DNA from: Meandrina meandrites
Taxonomy: Eukaryota; Cnidaria; Anthozoa; Scleractinia; Meandrinidae
Assembly (NCBI GenBank): GCA_963693305.1
Contig: OY855904.1
Coordinates: 15,585,496-15,649,495 of the forward strand
Length of the DNA: 64,000 nt
Direction: 5' to 3'
A program made the position numbers and the translations under genes. This document shows positions 13,301 to 25,465 of the stretch, in pieces. Each line of letters begins with the position of its first letter. The first letter of the stretch is position 1. The notes beneath the pieces are model-generated. The model did no database searches, was not told the DNA's origin, and saw only the letters and a program-made list of their open reading frames with translations.

Positions 13301-14216
13301 GTGGCTCAATAACCCGGTTTCGATGCACAGGATGAAGCAACTAGGAGCCCTTTCTGACAGTTTTCGAAAGTAATTTCCTCTTAATATGACTGGTCTTGAA
13401 CACAAACTTCCTTTTTGGCTATAACGGAGGAGACTTATGTTTAAGGGCTTTATGGGGAAGAGTTTTCAATGAATTGCGGTGTTAGCAGGTTAGCGGAACA
13501 TGTTTGTTTTAGACGGCAGGATCGGGATGAAAACTCTCAGTTAGGCGGGATGGCGGGATAAGGGCCAAAAAGGGTGGCGGGATGTGGGTTTGCAAAAGCT
13601 TATCATGTTTGGACCCTCTGCTATGAAAATGACACCATTTCTCGTCATCGAGATCAAATGATTCTTTGTTCCCTGCGATGAAGTTTTATATAGCTTTACT
13701 GTTAATTCGTTTGGACAATTTAGTTATTTAGAGTTTCGTGACCGAATATTACAACTATCGAAACGTGTCAATTCAACTAGCCTAATTTACTGATCGGCAG
13801 CAAACAACAACAACCTAAAGCACTTATAAAAAATATTTAAGCACATATATAAGACGAATCATAGTCAATGATTAATTACTCGGTGCTCAGAATAACGGCA
13901 TTACTACGGAGGCATGCACCTGTTTCCTCGCGTGCAGTCATCATTTACTTAAAACACTGTCTTAAATACTGATGGTCGCTTTGCATTCCATTCATGCCTT
14001 CATATGCTTTTTTTTCTTCACTCCCTCGGCTGGAAAATTACAATTTAAGACAAAAATCGTCTTCTTTATTTGAAGATGGCGTCCTTGTTTGTCACCCATC
14101 TACTTATTTAGTCTACTTAATTTCATTTTTAGCAGTTTCAAATTTTTAGTTCTGCACTATCGTAACACAAAAATATTTATTTTACTGACACGACCTTTTG
14201 CGTCCACCGAGAAAAC
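10394..14216. other. No supported gene; scattered repeat traces
   Basis: No convincing coding region. A G-rich phrase 'ggcgggatgtg' with variants occurs at 12,570-12,660 and again at 13,510-13,600, suggesting ends or copies of one dispersed repeat. Small ORFs (10,406-10,588; 10,663-10,883; 13,181-13,405) have no domain or splice support. Sequence just below 14,217 would be the 3' UTR of TRAF gene A. Confidence 0.4.
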
Positions 14217-15248
14217 TTAAATGTCGGCGGTATCAACTGTAATCTTGAAAAACATGGTATCATCTCGGACATATGCGTGGTTGTTTAACTCCGGTAGAGA
14301 GCAGAAGGTTGGACATCCACTGGCGATATTCATTTCTCTTGTTGGCCTTTGAAACGAATTGCTGCTCGGATCAGGTCTGAAGGCATCGATCACGTGTTCC
14401 ACGTTATCCTGATCCAGCAACATAAAGGTGACCTTCTGTCGGAATGGCCAGCGGAGTAACGCGTCATATTGACCGCGCATGACGACAAAGAACACTGAGA
14501 TGTGCGTGCCCTTGCCCATGCCATCTCCGTTCAAATATAAGCGCACACACATCTTGTATCCATAGCTGCTAGAGTAGAAGCGCGGGCTGTAAAGAGATAC
14601 TTGTCTCCCGGTGACTGCGTCTTGCTTCTTTCGAGCATAGTCGGAGATTTTCCAAACCAGAACACCATTATAACTTGAGACTTCCTTCTGTTTGACCTGC
14701 TCCTCCAAGTCAGCCAGCAGCACATTACGCATGCCCAGCGTGTGCTCAATAGACTCAATATGCCGCTGTAATTTTCGTATTGTTTCCTCGGAACCTTCTT
14801 GTTCTCTTTTCAACACGTTCACCTGACGTTGCAGATCTTCATTGACTTTGTTCCCTTCAATCACAAATAGCTCAAGATCAGCAATTTTAGCTTCTTGATT
14901 GTGTGCTTTTCTGGACAGCTCTTGCGGCTCATTTTCCAGGCTAATACTTGAGCCAACAGGCAAAGTTCCCTTTGCAGTACCGTTCTCCAGGGATCTGATA
15001 CGAGAGTCGTGTTTATCGAGCTTTGACTTCAGAGTCTTTGTTTCCACCAATGCCTCTCCAATTTGCCTCATCGACTGCTCGAGTTGCTTTTCAACTGGAA
15101 TTAGTGAACCGTTGGTCTTGTTTACTGATGTAAGACGCAAGGTGTTGCTGACGAGCGATGATAGCTCTTTAACTTGTTGAAGCATATAAGTCACGTGTTC
15201 CGGCATACACTCTTTGATGTGATTCACTCTTTCACTAAAAGCCATGGC
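14217..15248 (-). CDS. TRAF gene A terminal exon: coiled coil and TRAF/MATH domain
   Basis: One open exon of 343 codons plus stop, entered at phase 0 through the acceptor TTTTAG|GCC. Residues about 1-185 have heptad-rich composition (for example LQQVKELSSLV, RKLQRHIESIEHTLG), the TRAF-N coiled coil for trimerisation. From SSYNGVLVWKISDYARKK onward is the TRAF-C beta-sandwich: FYSSSYGYKMCVRLYLNGDG, GKGTHISVFFVVMRG, YDALLRWPF, VTFMLLDQ and ASGCPTF are typical family blocks. It aligns without large gaps to the gene B terminal exon, nearly identical across the MATH core and more diverged in the coil. An ATG lies two codons in, so this exon could be mistaken for a complete gene. Confidence 0.9.
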   Translation of the reverse strand, partial: AMAFSERVNHIKECMPEHVTYMLQQVKELSSLVSNTLRLTSVNKTNGSLIPVEKQLEQSMRQIGEALVETKTLKSKLDKHDSRIRSLENGTAKGTLPVGSSISLENEPQELSRKAHNQEAKIADLELFVIEGNKVNEDLQRQVNVLKREQEGSEETIRKLQRHIESIEHTLGMRNVLLADLEEQVKQKEVSSYNGVLVWKISDYARKKQDAVTGRQVSLYSPRFYSSSYGYKMCVRLYLNGDGMGKGTHISVFFVVMRGQYDALLRWPFRQKVTFMLLDQDNVEHVIDAFRPDPSSNSFQRPTREMNIASGCPTFCSLPELNNHAYVRDDTMFFKITVDTADI

Positions 15249-18200
15249 CTAAAATTGATAAAAACGAAACCTTAAAAACTAATTCAATGGCTAAAAATAT
15301 AGTGTCGTTATACCATTTCTTTCTGTCTTTAGGCTACTGTCAAAATATTCTCCGCAATCATCGCTATTACGCTCTATGACAGACAGGACTTGAATTATCT
15401 CTCCCTCCTTCCCCTTTCCCTGTCTCCTCTGAAGACACTCCCATTTTATAAAAGCGAAATCTACCAAAAGAAGAATGGCATGAAGGAAGAGGGGCTCGAG
15501 GGGAGTCCACAGGGGAGCTACCCAACGCGCGCGTCCTTGACATTTTCTCATATCTCTTCGTTTCTTATACTGGAAAGGCAAAAGTAGGCTCAAGGAGGGT
15601 TGGCAATCTTCCCCTAAAACGGAATTTAAAAATTGCTTTTACTCTTGAGGTTTGGTCCAAGATGGCTGATTGGATGCTAGTTCCTAATTGCTGTTGCTCC
15701 AGGACACTCAAGAGAGGATTGCAAGAATTCTGCACAATTCAACTTAAGCACCGGATATAAATAACAATGAACGATGTAAATTGGTGCTAGTTAATCTCTC
15801 ACGCCTGCCCAACGAAATGGAGATTAAAATGCAAGACTCGTACTTTGTTTTACCTTAGTTTCTTTGCATCCGACTGCCTTAAAAGACACGCTGCTTTCAT
15901 TTCTTCACATTTGCCAACAACTGGGTCCAAGTGGACAGATATCTGCAAAACAATTTACCACAATCGGGAAGTATAACTCTAAGGCTGCAACGCAATTAGC
16001 ATTATTTGAGCGTTATAAATCTTCTATGTCTGATTTTTAGACTTGTAATACTAAATATAAAACAACGAATTGTCAGGGAATCATGATACAATGTTAATAT
16101 TAGTCTAAGGTTTATCGGAGTACCGTATTTTCTCGATTAGACGCCCCCGGCGTTTATTTCAAACTTGGTCTGAAACCTGGCGTTTATTTGACTCCTGCAG
16201 TTTATTCGAGCCCAGTTTTCATTAAGCAACGGATTTCATTCTTTATTTTTGGTAAATATGCATCTGGCTAATATATCTACAGCTTAATATACCTTAAATA
16301 AATACCTGAGGGGCCTATTTTCAATTCCCTCTTGGAGACCCGGCGGTTATTCGGTACCCGGCGTTTAATCGAGAAAATACGGTATTGGGTTTTCAGAATA
16401 CGATTGTAGACTGTTATAGAGAACGGTTCACGAGCATGCGGATTCATCCCTAAACATGTGCAACAGCTGGAAAAAAAAACAAACGAATGAATCTTCTAAG
16501 GTAAGTATAGACAAAAGACTTCGACACTGTTTTTTTTCCTTTTTACTATGATGTACACAATGGATAAACTCTTTTGCAGCATGGCCGGCATCGAGTTACA
16601 AAGCCAGGCCCAGAGACCTTTTCTGTACCTGGATGTACAAGTTAGTTGTCCTACTTACCTGACTCCGTGGAATATCTTTTTTTCCACATTCAGGACAGCA
16701 ATCTGGATATTGAGTACAGTCCGTTTGGTAGTGACGCTGAAAAATGAATATTAGGAAAGAGGTCTTTGATTTTTTTTTTATTTGCACATAGACTACATTC
16801 TGCCAGTCATTAGCTAGACGATTTGATTCCATGGAGACAACTTAATGTCTGACTAATGGAACAACCTTTGAGAAAAAACAAACTTTATAAAGTGGTCTCT
16901 GTTTGAAAGAAATGTTAAGGAATGCCGGCTTGGTTGTCCACACAAGATCACAGCCTAACAGGGTTGTGGACAAATCGTCATCATCTGGTAGCTTCTTTCT
17001 GACAAATTTAGCCGGATTCTACCTCGTACTTCATAATAATTTTTCTTAACATGCACATCGTGATTTTTGTTGCACGTACTCTAATGGTTTTAGGGGCTAA
17101 ATGACTCTACAGTTTTATACACATGCACAGGCTTGACAGCATAAAATATAGTTGCTAATAATGTACCGTCATGTCAGCCATTACGATCCTTTTTTCGCAG
17201 TAACTGCATAACTCTTCCCTGTAGCCGCAACTGTTTTGAAGATGATTAGCCAGGTCGGATCTTTGCACCAAAGTTCCACATTCGGGATGAACACATGGGA
17301 TTTCTACAAATTCACAGATTTGTTCATGCTCCTGAAAGGTAAAAATAACAATGTTTACAGTAAGCTTCTGAAATGGGTCATCGCATTGAACACATGTACA
17401 CCACTTCATTAAGTGTAACAACAGACCTAAGCGTAACGTACGTAACCAAAGTCTTAGAGTAACAATTGCCTCTTTTTTTAAAACACCAGAATGTATTTAT
17501 CCTGCAAACAGGTATCACTATACAAGGAATGAGACCTCCTGGTCCACAAATGACTGTTAACCCTCCGGCAGGAGCACAGCATAATAAATATAAACACCGA
17601 GAGTAGTATCGTCTGCTAGTTAGGTGGCGGTGTTTTTAGGCATGGATGCAATTAAAAAAAATACTGAAAGCGCAGTGAATACCTGACGTTGCTTTATTTG
17701 TCCTTTCCACTGGCATCCTTTGTCAAGACGAGAACAGTGAAGCTCCAGTAAGAGGATCTCACGCTCGACAAATTTATCTGAAAAAACCTTTAACGAATGG
17801 CAAATAGAAAATAAGTACACCGACGAATATACAGAAGACTCAATGAAGGGGGATGGAAAGGAGGTGAAGGCCCCTTTTTCGCGAAAACGTGGGCGGGGAG
17901 GAAATGAGATTGGGTCCTCTTTTGGCTCCTCCTTCCGATGCGCTACTGCTATCACTCATGTATTTACAACGTGTTCTAATATCAAAGAGAATAACTAGAA
18001 AGTAATCATGGTTTTAGCATAACTTACTTCCTCTCTTCTAAGCGCGGTTCCGTCAGCAACGCATATACTCTCAGATGTATTTTTGCTGCATGAAATGAAA
18101 AGAAAGATGCACATACTTTAATACAATAGCTCACCCTGGGCTGAGAAAAGCTGGTTTATATATAGTTTTCCCAAAGGAGTGCAAAAGATGAGCGCTGATG

Positions 18201-19746
18201 ACTAAACTAGGAAAGAAAGGTTCACTGCGACTCTGTCCATCTGCCAGCTAGCCTTGGGGCCCAAAGACACAGCGCACTTTTTCATTGTTTGCAACTGATA
18301 TTGAGCAACAAAATAAAAGCTTGTGCTTGCAGGGTGTCCTACGAGTGGTGACACCTATGGTGCAACGTAGAGATTGCACCCAATGCTGCACCGTGTGTGT
18401 CACAGGTTAGGAACCACGGTGACGGATAACACAACTGAATAAACCCATGAGCGGCTTAAACAATGACCGCTAATGCAGGAGGGAACTTCAATATTTCCGA
18501 TTACTACACTCGTGGCAAATTCAAATCCCTGGCGAAAGCGGAATTATGACTAATTTTCACCGGGGGAGAGGGTAAGAGTTACATTTAACCATAAGAAAAT
18601 TTTCATTTTCTCTCGGTTTGACACGACGCAAACAGCGCCGCTGGTGTGGATGGTGTGGGTGGTCAGGGCCCTGACTCGGATGACACAGCTCGAACGTGTT
18701 TCACGTTCTAGAGAAATCAGTGGACTGTAGGATTAAACAGAGTGACACTGTTAATTTTCATTGCTAATGTGAAGCTCAAGGCGTGCGTTTGTGTTTTGTT
18801 TTCGTTTTCTAGTCCCAATCAGTTGTAAATTTGAAACATTTTAGTCCCAATGGAATGAAGCCAAAAACTTAATGATACCGAAACGATTCACCTAGAAAAC
18901 AAAAAAGCTTACTAGTTTAATTTCGCCTCATGTCAGTCCAGTGGACGTTTTTAGTCAAGTACAATAATATTATCCCTTATCCCTGCATGCCTTTATGGCA
19001 AGTGCACGTGCGGGTTTTGTTCACAGTGCAAATGAGTTTGTATACCTCGATATACCTCTTCATGTCGTTTTGTTAATATCCAGTTTAACTGAGTACACAA
19101 TGCACCTTCATCTGTTCTCGTATTTTTACCGGCAAGTTTTACAAGGGTACTTAATAGCTTAATGCTAGCTTAATAACAAGCCCGTAAGGTCACAAAGGAA
19201 ACTTCAAAAGGACTCGCTGTTATTCAGACGTCATATATAAGAGCAATTGCGGGGAAACAAGTTTGCATAACGCTGAATCATATCCCATACTATTGCAGGA
19301 AGTGTTTCAGTGATGCGATTTCAAACTATCTCTTCATGATATGAGCATGCAGTTGATGACCATTCGTAGCACAAGTCGGCTACTCCATTATATCATAACT
19401 TATTATGACGTTTGTATAGTACTTATATATAATCAAATACAGTAACAATAGAATTAGTTATTGAAGTTGCCTTGTACTAATTTAACGTACTCCTTCAGAA
19501 TCTGCTGCGTGTGCTTCTGAAAATTAATGGTATCGCAGTTACCATCGGATACAAGTAACTAGTTTATGGAAAAGGAAAAGCGCATGTAAACAGTTTTAAA
19601 TACCTTACAATTGAGTTGATGCATTCTCTGCAGTAGCGATGTCCACACGACGTTTGAACTGGCTCCTTTAATACATCGTTACACTTTGAACACAAGTGTT
19701 TTGGATCGGTCTTGTATCTGTCGGCTTCTGTCAATTGATAACCCAT
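14217..19746 (-). CDS. TRAF-family signalling adaptor (RING, zinc fingers, coiled coil, TRAF/MATH), gene A
   Basis: Predicted cytoplasmic adaptor/E3 ligase that couples receptors to NF-kB/JNK signalling; this role is known for the family, not shown here. Exons on the minus strand: 19,604-19,746; 18,028-18,085; 17,683-17,787; 17,167-17,331; 16,659-16,736; 15,854-15,942; 14,217-15,248. All have AG/GT borders and compatible phases. The start is the ATG of MGYQLTEADRYKTD, matching MAGYQLSKSD in gene B. Exons 1-2 form the RING (CSKC, CGHRYCREC, CVADG). Exons 3-6 are TRAF zinc fingers. Exon 7 is a coiled coil followed by the TRAF-C domain (YNGVLVWKISD to stop). Without the defect the product would be about 556 residues, like TRAF3. 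Exon 6 is 89 nt where 90 is expected, a one-base loss that breaks the frame. It is either a recent pseudogene or a consensus error. Confidence 0.85.
15854..15942 (-). pseudogene. TRAF gene A exon 6 with one-base deletion
   Basis: 89 nt between acceptor TTTTGCAG and donor GTAAAAC. The frame is right for the first 19 residues (HLDPVVGKCEE, matching HHDPDNGDCEG in gene B). It then shifts at CTTTTAAGG, after which the +1 frame reads FKAVGCKETK, matching FRSLGCKSKE in B. The fused gene B exon is 168 nt, exactly 78 plus 90, so this exon should be 90 nt. The missing base is most simply one T in a run of five. Confidence 0.8.
16121..16384. mobile_element. 264-bp MITE inside a TRAF gene A intron
   Basis: The left end TACCGTATTTTCTCGATTAG (16,121-16,140) pairs with the right end (16,361-16,384; reverse complement TACCGTATTTTCTCGATTAA). 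The ends are thus about 24 bp of inverted repeat starting and ending in TA. The interior carries repeated 'ggcgtttatt' phrases facing both ways. It has no ORF. It lies in intron 5 of TRAF gene A (15,943-16,658), the intron that gene B lacks. Confidence 0.75.
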
Positions 19747-21224
19747 CACTCTCCTGTTCTGTTCAAAACAGAGTCCTTTCGTAAGTCCTGCTTATTCATT
19801 TAGCAACTTTAAACATCAGAACTACATGTAATGCAGGGTTTTCAGCGGATAGTCATTTCAATTTCAGTATCGATTTGGTAATAATGCGGTTAAAACTATA
19901 GTCATAAATTATTATGCAAAAAAACACTTTAAACGGCCAGCGCTCGCAGAAAACGCAGGTTTGACTTACTTTGTAGTTGTTCTAAATTTCTCTTCGGCTA
20001 CTAATGCCAACATGTGCATGTGGGAAATTCGTATTTCTCGATTATATGAGAAAAAATTAGCTGCCCAGAATAGGATCATTACCGTGAAATTGTGTGATTT
20101 AGGGAAAGAACGAGCCGAGGTAACATATCCGGGAAACGTCCCGAACTTGTTTCCCTTTCCGAGTTTCATTATTTATCGACAGGAACAGTTTGCGCCAAAA
20201 AAAAATCGTGATCGTGAGCGTTTTGGGACTTACAAGACAACATTTTCATTATACTCAAGTCTCAGAAATTTGTTCGAGGAACTGCTCTGCAGGGAACAGC
20301 TATATGATATGATATGATTTGTAAGAGTCTTGAAGACATATTTCAGCTCTAATTAATTTTAAAATAGAATCAGATTCGATAAGTCTGTTACGAAGTGTGT
20401 ATAGAGGTTATATTGTAAGCTTCTTTGAGATATAAAGTGTGATCGGACTTCCGTTTGGCTTCGTTACTAAATAGACCATTTCATCACAGGAAGCGGGGAG
20501 ATATCGAAATTTCATTGTTTTGACTGGAAGTGCATTATCAAACATCATACCAGAAAACAATTTCTTCCGACACTCACACTATTAGGTTTAAACGATTAAA
20601 AATAGCCTATAGTTCGATTTATTAATAGAAATACTATACTGCCTCGCGGTGTACTACAAATGTTTACTTCCGGTCTGCCGTTGTCTGTCTATAATTTAAA
20701 AACTGCTACATTAGTATTATTTACCATTAGAATGTGAGTTCAGCAAATGTCAGGCAAAACTATTCAGTGGTTAATTTTCTCAGGTTTTTTCGTTTTATCA
20801 GTTGCATCAGTTTTCACGCATTCAGAACATGTCAGAAACTTTACATTGCACTTATGAAAAATCAAAAGGAATACACGGATCACTGACGTTTGCATAATTT
20901 ATACGTTGCAAACTACAGCGGCTGTCCAATGACAGTTGCCCCTTCAAATTGGTTGTGACGAAAGTAAACAGTAAAATTAATTTAGACTTGATCATATGAA
21001 AGTACATGTGCAACTTACCTCAATTAACAACTGAGCAGTCACGTTGGACTCACCAATCTCTTCGCTTTGAGCTTACAATTTACTCTAGTATCAAAGAAAG
21101 AAACTGGGGAGTGACCTTTATTCCATTTGTACTCTGTAAGCTTTATTAAACAAAGGTAAGCGTTCAACGGCGTTCAATTACCGTTCATGGTTTCCCGTAG
21201 CGGCTTCAAATTACTCGAGCATCG

Positions 21225-21421
21225 GACAAACACTTACAGGGTAGCAAAGGGTATGCGTGACACGTGAAAAGGGCAAAACATTGACCGTGACACGTGTAAA
21301 TAGGGCAAAAATTAGACACATGATTCGTGAATTCTGCTGTTTCAAGTATACGTGACACGTGAATTTGGTTAAAATTTGCGCGTGAAACGGGATCACAACC
21401 CCCCCCCCCCCCCCTCCCCCT
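21225..21421. repeat. CGTGACACGTGAA-type repeat ending in poly(C), copy 2
   Basis: Duplicate of the block at 8,810-9,008, with a slightly longer C run. It lies about 1.5 kb upstream of the TRAF gene A start codon. Confidence 0.6.
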
Positions 21422-21724
21422 TTGCTGTCCACTTACAGCTTTCGATAATTTTTCAAATCAGTCACTGTCTACTTCAAGCTTGTTTAGCCCAGTTAAATGT
21501 TTCAAATGGTATAGAGTATTTGGCAGATTGTCCTCTATGTAGATTTATGATTAAGCTGAACTTTCTCTTGATGTTTTCGCTGCAAGTTTTCAAAAACTTT
21601 GCCGAGAAGACTGACTTTGTGACTTGGACTATGAACACGATGATGAACTCTGATCACGCGCGCGAGTCACACTACGCAGTGGCGTCATCTGTGTGTCTGT
21701 ACTCTTATAAATGACAGGCATCAG

Positions 21725-22077
21725 CCAATCACAACGCGCGCTGTAACTCGGTTATTGTATAAACGCAGATGGAACTTAGTAAGTTGTTTAAAAACGTGCT
21801 CATTCAATCCGATTTAATTAAGTCGTCTAAAAGTACCGATTTTTTTCCTTTTCGTACACGCCTTATGGTGTCAGGTACGAAGGATTCAAGGAGTTCGCTT
21901 GCGCACAATAAACTAAAGTTATCGTTTCGATAAGTCGAGCCTGCACAGCAGCTTGGACTTATTTTGGACGTCAACGCAAGTGATGTCGTTTAAATTGTTT
22001 CAAGACTTCGGCTGTGGAGAGGCAGCAGAGTTTAAGTATTTGTTTTCAAAAGTCACTTTGCTGTTATAGGGCAGGCG
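21725..22077 (+). promoter_or_regulatory. CCAAT/TATA promoter and first-exon copy, duplication copy 2
   Basis: CCAAT (21,725-21,729), TATAAA (21,758-21,763), ATG (21,983) and donor CAGGCG|GTAAGT (22,077/22,078) are conserved with copy 1. This copy lacks 24 bases present in copy 1 and has 2 extra bases before the donor, so the frame meets TAG just before the splice site. Conserved promoter with non-conserved frame favours either decay of this copy or a non-coding transcript. Confidence 0.35.
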
Positions 22078-22194
22078 GTAAGTACTAGTCAGTGGTAGCC
22101 CTGTTAAATGTACACTTTCGAGTCTTACTGAAAAAAATCATTTCGAAACCAAGGAATCCATTTTCCTACCTTGGTCAAAACAAAAATATTCTAT

Positions 22195-22885
22195 ATAACT
22201 AAAAAAAAATTGCAAAATTAAAAAAAGTCAGCCTGACTTTTTCAAGTTCTGTCCTTGTGGTTTGGAAAAATAGATGAAAACTATTTACGGTCACCCGCTT
22301 CTTAAAACAATTTGCCAGATATCCTTCCCTTTACGTTCTAGGAGCATTTCCTGCATGGTTGGAAGTACTTTGTCGTAATTTTGGTGCTGTCTTGCTAAAA
22401 AAAGCCAAAAAATGTCCGTGACAATGTCCCTTTAAGGAGAACACGTCCAGTTTGCTTTAAGTATTTTTTTAATCAAATAAGCTACATGACAGTGAACAAC
22501 ATCACACCCTCCTATTTTTTTAAGCTTTATGCACAATGTGCTCTCATGCTAAATCTCAATACTGCAGATCATTCAACTGAATAATGTAACATAAGAAGCA
22601 CTGATTTGCAGCTTGCTAGTTGCGATTCTGAACACATTAGTGTTAGAGCATAGTTAGTCTGCGAGCAGGCTCTCCGCGCGAAAAAATTTAATAGCAGGAA
22701 ATAATTATGAAGCCCGGCAAAGTTCTTTGTTATACGTTTATGTTCGCTATTTGAAGGGTTGAACCTGCACAAAACCTAACAAAATACAGCAGGTGGTTAT
22801 ATGTGTTCATGGAACTAACCAACAAAAGCATTGCGATTACGTAATTAATGCATAGTGTATGAGCGCAAAACAAAAAAAATGTGCA
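22195..22885. other. Copy-2-specific insertion in the segmental duplication
   Basis: About 690 bases with no match in copy 1 (which has a different stretch of about 180 bases at the same point). It starts with A-rich sequence ('aaaaaaaaattgcaaaa') and ends before 'gtcgtggac'. No clear inverted ends or ORF; probably a decayed insertion. Confidence 0.4.
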
Positions 22886-23593
22886 GGGTCGTGGACCTTC
22901 CAACATAAATCTTGGCCTCTCCTTTGATGTTTGCCGGGGTTCCTAACCATTTCCCGCTAATAACTATGGTTAGAGTGATCACCGTCTTTATTAAAGCCGT
23001 TTATTGACCCTTTATTCAAGAAAACTTCTAACCTGCTTGAATGATTGAATGACTGATTGAATGGCCCGCATGATTAACCCATCTAGGTGCAATTACAAGC
23101 CAGCCAATTTGAATTTTCAAGTGCGCGTCATATTTCAATTAAGTAACTTGGAAACGAGCAATATCCATCTCGATGGACTGACTAACTGCATGTAAATTAC
23201 TGAAAACTGTGACCACTATAATAATGTTTGAATAGCGTCTACTATCTGCATGCTACCAAGCTAATGTGGCCGTATTGTGACTTATATCTCATATTGCTAA
23301 AGGAATTAACCCTGTCCTGAATGACATTAAATCATCTATATAAAACAATCTACATTCGGATGCAATCAGTCTGTAAAAGGGATGATTTGGTCTCTCCTGC
23401 ATGATGCACGTGTAAATGATAGTTAAATACCCCTTGTCATAGTGCTTTGTATGCTCTTTAAATAGCAGCCATGCTTCTTTTTTATCACACAGTAAGGTCG
23501 ATTTGCTTGTTAACCCCTATCTTAGTGAAATTAATGCCATTTATAAGTACTAAAACGCTAGTTGGAGCTGTGTAGCGATGTATATACACTAAG

Positions 23594-23742
23594 CAGTGGC
23601 GGATCCAGGGGAGGGGCCCGGGGGGCCCGGGCCCCCACCTTATTTTTTTCGGAAATAGCGCATTTTCTTTGAAGTTCCGGAATTATTTTCGCAGAATTCA
23701 ACATTTATAGTCAGCTTAGCTGAAGGTCTGGATCCGCCACTT
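23594..23742. mobile_element. 149-bp MITE with CAGTGGCGGATCCAG ends
   Basis: The left end CAGTGGCGGATCCAG (23,594-23,608) is mirrored at the right by CTGGATCCGCCACTT (23,728-23,742), 14 of 15 positions. This end sequence is familiar from hAT-like MITEs in many invertebrates. No clear 8-bp target duplication is visible. The interior has a G/C-rich run and no ORF. Confidence 0.7.
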
Positions 23743-23928
23743 GTAAGTGTTTCAAATCAACACTGCCAAAGTCACTCAGGGAACAATTGAGTTGAGTTCA
23801 ATATATTCTCGGTTTTCACGTGACGTCATCAAAATTCTAAAATCCAGAATCGCAAGACCGCTGTGTTTTTATCCTTCGCTGGCTATTATACGTCCTTAAA
23901 CTCGCTTTCAGTGTCACTTTCATACCCG

Positions 23929-24364
23929 AGGGGGTACTCCCCTATATCAGGTATATAGGTATGTGCCGCCCCAAAGGGTATGGTTTTTGAGCCGTTTTGG
24001 TCTGAAAACGGGTATAGATTTTGAACATTTTGGTCTGAAATTGGGTATGTTTATCGGGGGAAGGTTCACGAAAGCTTATAAACTTATTTTTCTTCCCAGC
24101 AACCGGGGCGAGTAACTGGTGAGAGAGAAAGAGAAATAGATAAAATATATCATTCCAGTTAATTTTACCTATTCATCTTTGTTACGTTGACTTACGTTCA
24201 ACACTGATGCATATGCCATGCAAGGTCGGGTCTGAAAACGGGTATGGATTTTTGAGGCCAGGTCTGAAAACGGGTGTGGAAAATGGCATTTTTTGGTCTG
24301 AAATTGGAGATGCGGGTGGCACACCCCCACCAAAAATTCCAAGGAGTCCCCCCCCCCCCCCCCC
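23929..24364. mobile_element. Inverted-repeat element (GGGGGTACTCCCC type), about 435 bp, copy 1
   Basis: The left end 'gggggtactcc...gtatgtgccgccc' is mirrored at the right by 'gggtggcacaccccc...ggagtccccc'. Between them are repeats of 'ggtctgaaaacgggtat'. It ends in a C run (24,346-24,364). An older inverted copy lies at 32,350-32,575. I recognise this type from coral assemblies. The two minus-strand ORFs across it are repeat-derived. Confidence 0.65.
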
Positions 24365-24403
24365 CGGGCTATCATAGCGGCTATCGTTCGAAATACATCT
24401 CCC

Positions 24404-24588
24404 GACATCGTCTTTCGACACGCCAAACAAACAAGGAGCGAAATCCACCAATCACAGCCCACTAGCATGACCTTCTGAACTTGTGACTCATTTCCAAAGA
24501 AGTGGCATGAAACGAACACTGGCATGCGATTGGTGTATTTCGATCCTTGTTTGTTTAGCATGTCGAAAGACCATTGAAAGACGATGTC
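24404..24588. mobile_element. Fold-back element with arms of about 50 nt
   Basis: The left arm (24,404-24,455; 'gacatcgtctttcgaca', 'ccaaacaaacaaggagcga') is reverse-complementary to the right arm (24,527-24,588; 'tccttgtttgtttagcatg', 'tcgaaagac'). The loop is about 70 nt. It directly follows the previous element and has no ORF. Confidence 0.6.
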
Positions 24589-25465
24589 AAAAGACGGATG
24601 TCGAAAGATTGGTGCTATGCACGTAACACTGAAAGCGACTGTAATATATATCTTGTTGAAGGTTTTTAGCTCGATAACATCCGCCTTCTTCAAGATACTG
24701 CATTTTGAATTTCAGAGTTTCACGCCACACGACATCAAGATGGCCGCCAGAAGGCTGTCAAGTATGCTTAAAAAACATGCCTCATCCTGTGATTTTTAAC
24801 AATCGGAACAGTTGAGTTTTTCGAGAAGTTTTTATGTAAATGCTTACTTGTTCATTAGGGTGAACTGACCGCTTTTTATAGCAGAAGTGAATTCCAGATG
24901 TTTTCATTGATTTCCGGCCTCCATGTTGCTGCCCCTCTGCATGGGCACCAACATGACGTCTCCATACTGAGCTCTCTAAATTTGTGTGGAGCATTTTGAC
25001 GGATAATTCGAGTACGGAATCCCGTACAAAAGCGAGACTTGGACAAGCAGAATATCTAGTAATTTTCCACAACCTGTAATATTCATTTTTTTTGACACAG
25101 TAGTTTTGGATTTACTTTTTTTGCTGCGTGACAGTGAAAACCAGCAATTTAAGTTAAGGTTTGCATACTAACTATGAAACCTATGGATCAATTTGATCAC
25201 ATGACTTCTCTCTAAAATCGCTATAATCTGTTGGTTGATTGTGTAACGATATTATGGGGAGAAATTTCATGCTACAATAGCTACTCTAAGACAAATGCAT
25301 CGAGTTTTGACAAACAGTCAAAGGTTAAGTCCTCAGATTACGATCATAACTAGTACTACAAATCAAGCATGGTCGTCGGAATAAATTTCCGTTTTAACTC
25401 TTTACAATTGAGCCTGAAACTTTCCAACTAAAGATAAAAACCCATGATCTCAAAGTCATTACCTT

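Larger units (their letters stand above)
17963..23283. repeat. Segmental duplication, copy 2 (pair of 5,666-10,393)
   Basis: Second copy, direct orientation, about 12.3 kb from the first. It contains TRAF gene A exons 1-2, the whole intron between them, the 5' flank, the CGTGACACGTGAA/poly(C) repeat and the CCAAT/TATA module. Its left border lies about 65 bp downstream of exon 2, so the duplication captured exactly the 5' part of the gene. Confidence 0.9.

Noticed and set aside
14531..15180. ORFs overlapping the TRAF A terminal exon
   Set aside because: Alternative-frame and antisense shadows of a clear TRAF/MATH exon.
24169..24693. 174-codon and 89-codon minus ORFs
   Set aside because: Cover the GGGGGTACTCC element, a poly(C) run and the fold-back element; repeat-derived.
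23810..25150. Possible larger inverted-repeat element with 'ggttttcac' ends
   Set aside because: Only about ten bases match convincingly between the ends; no target duplication found.
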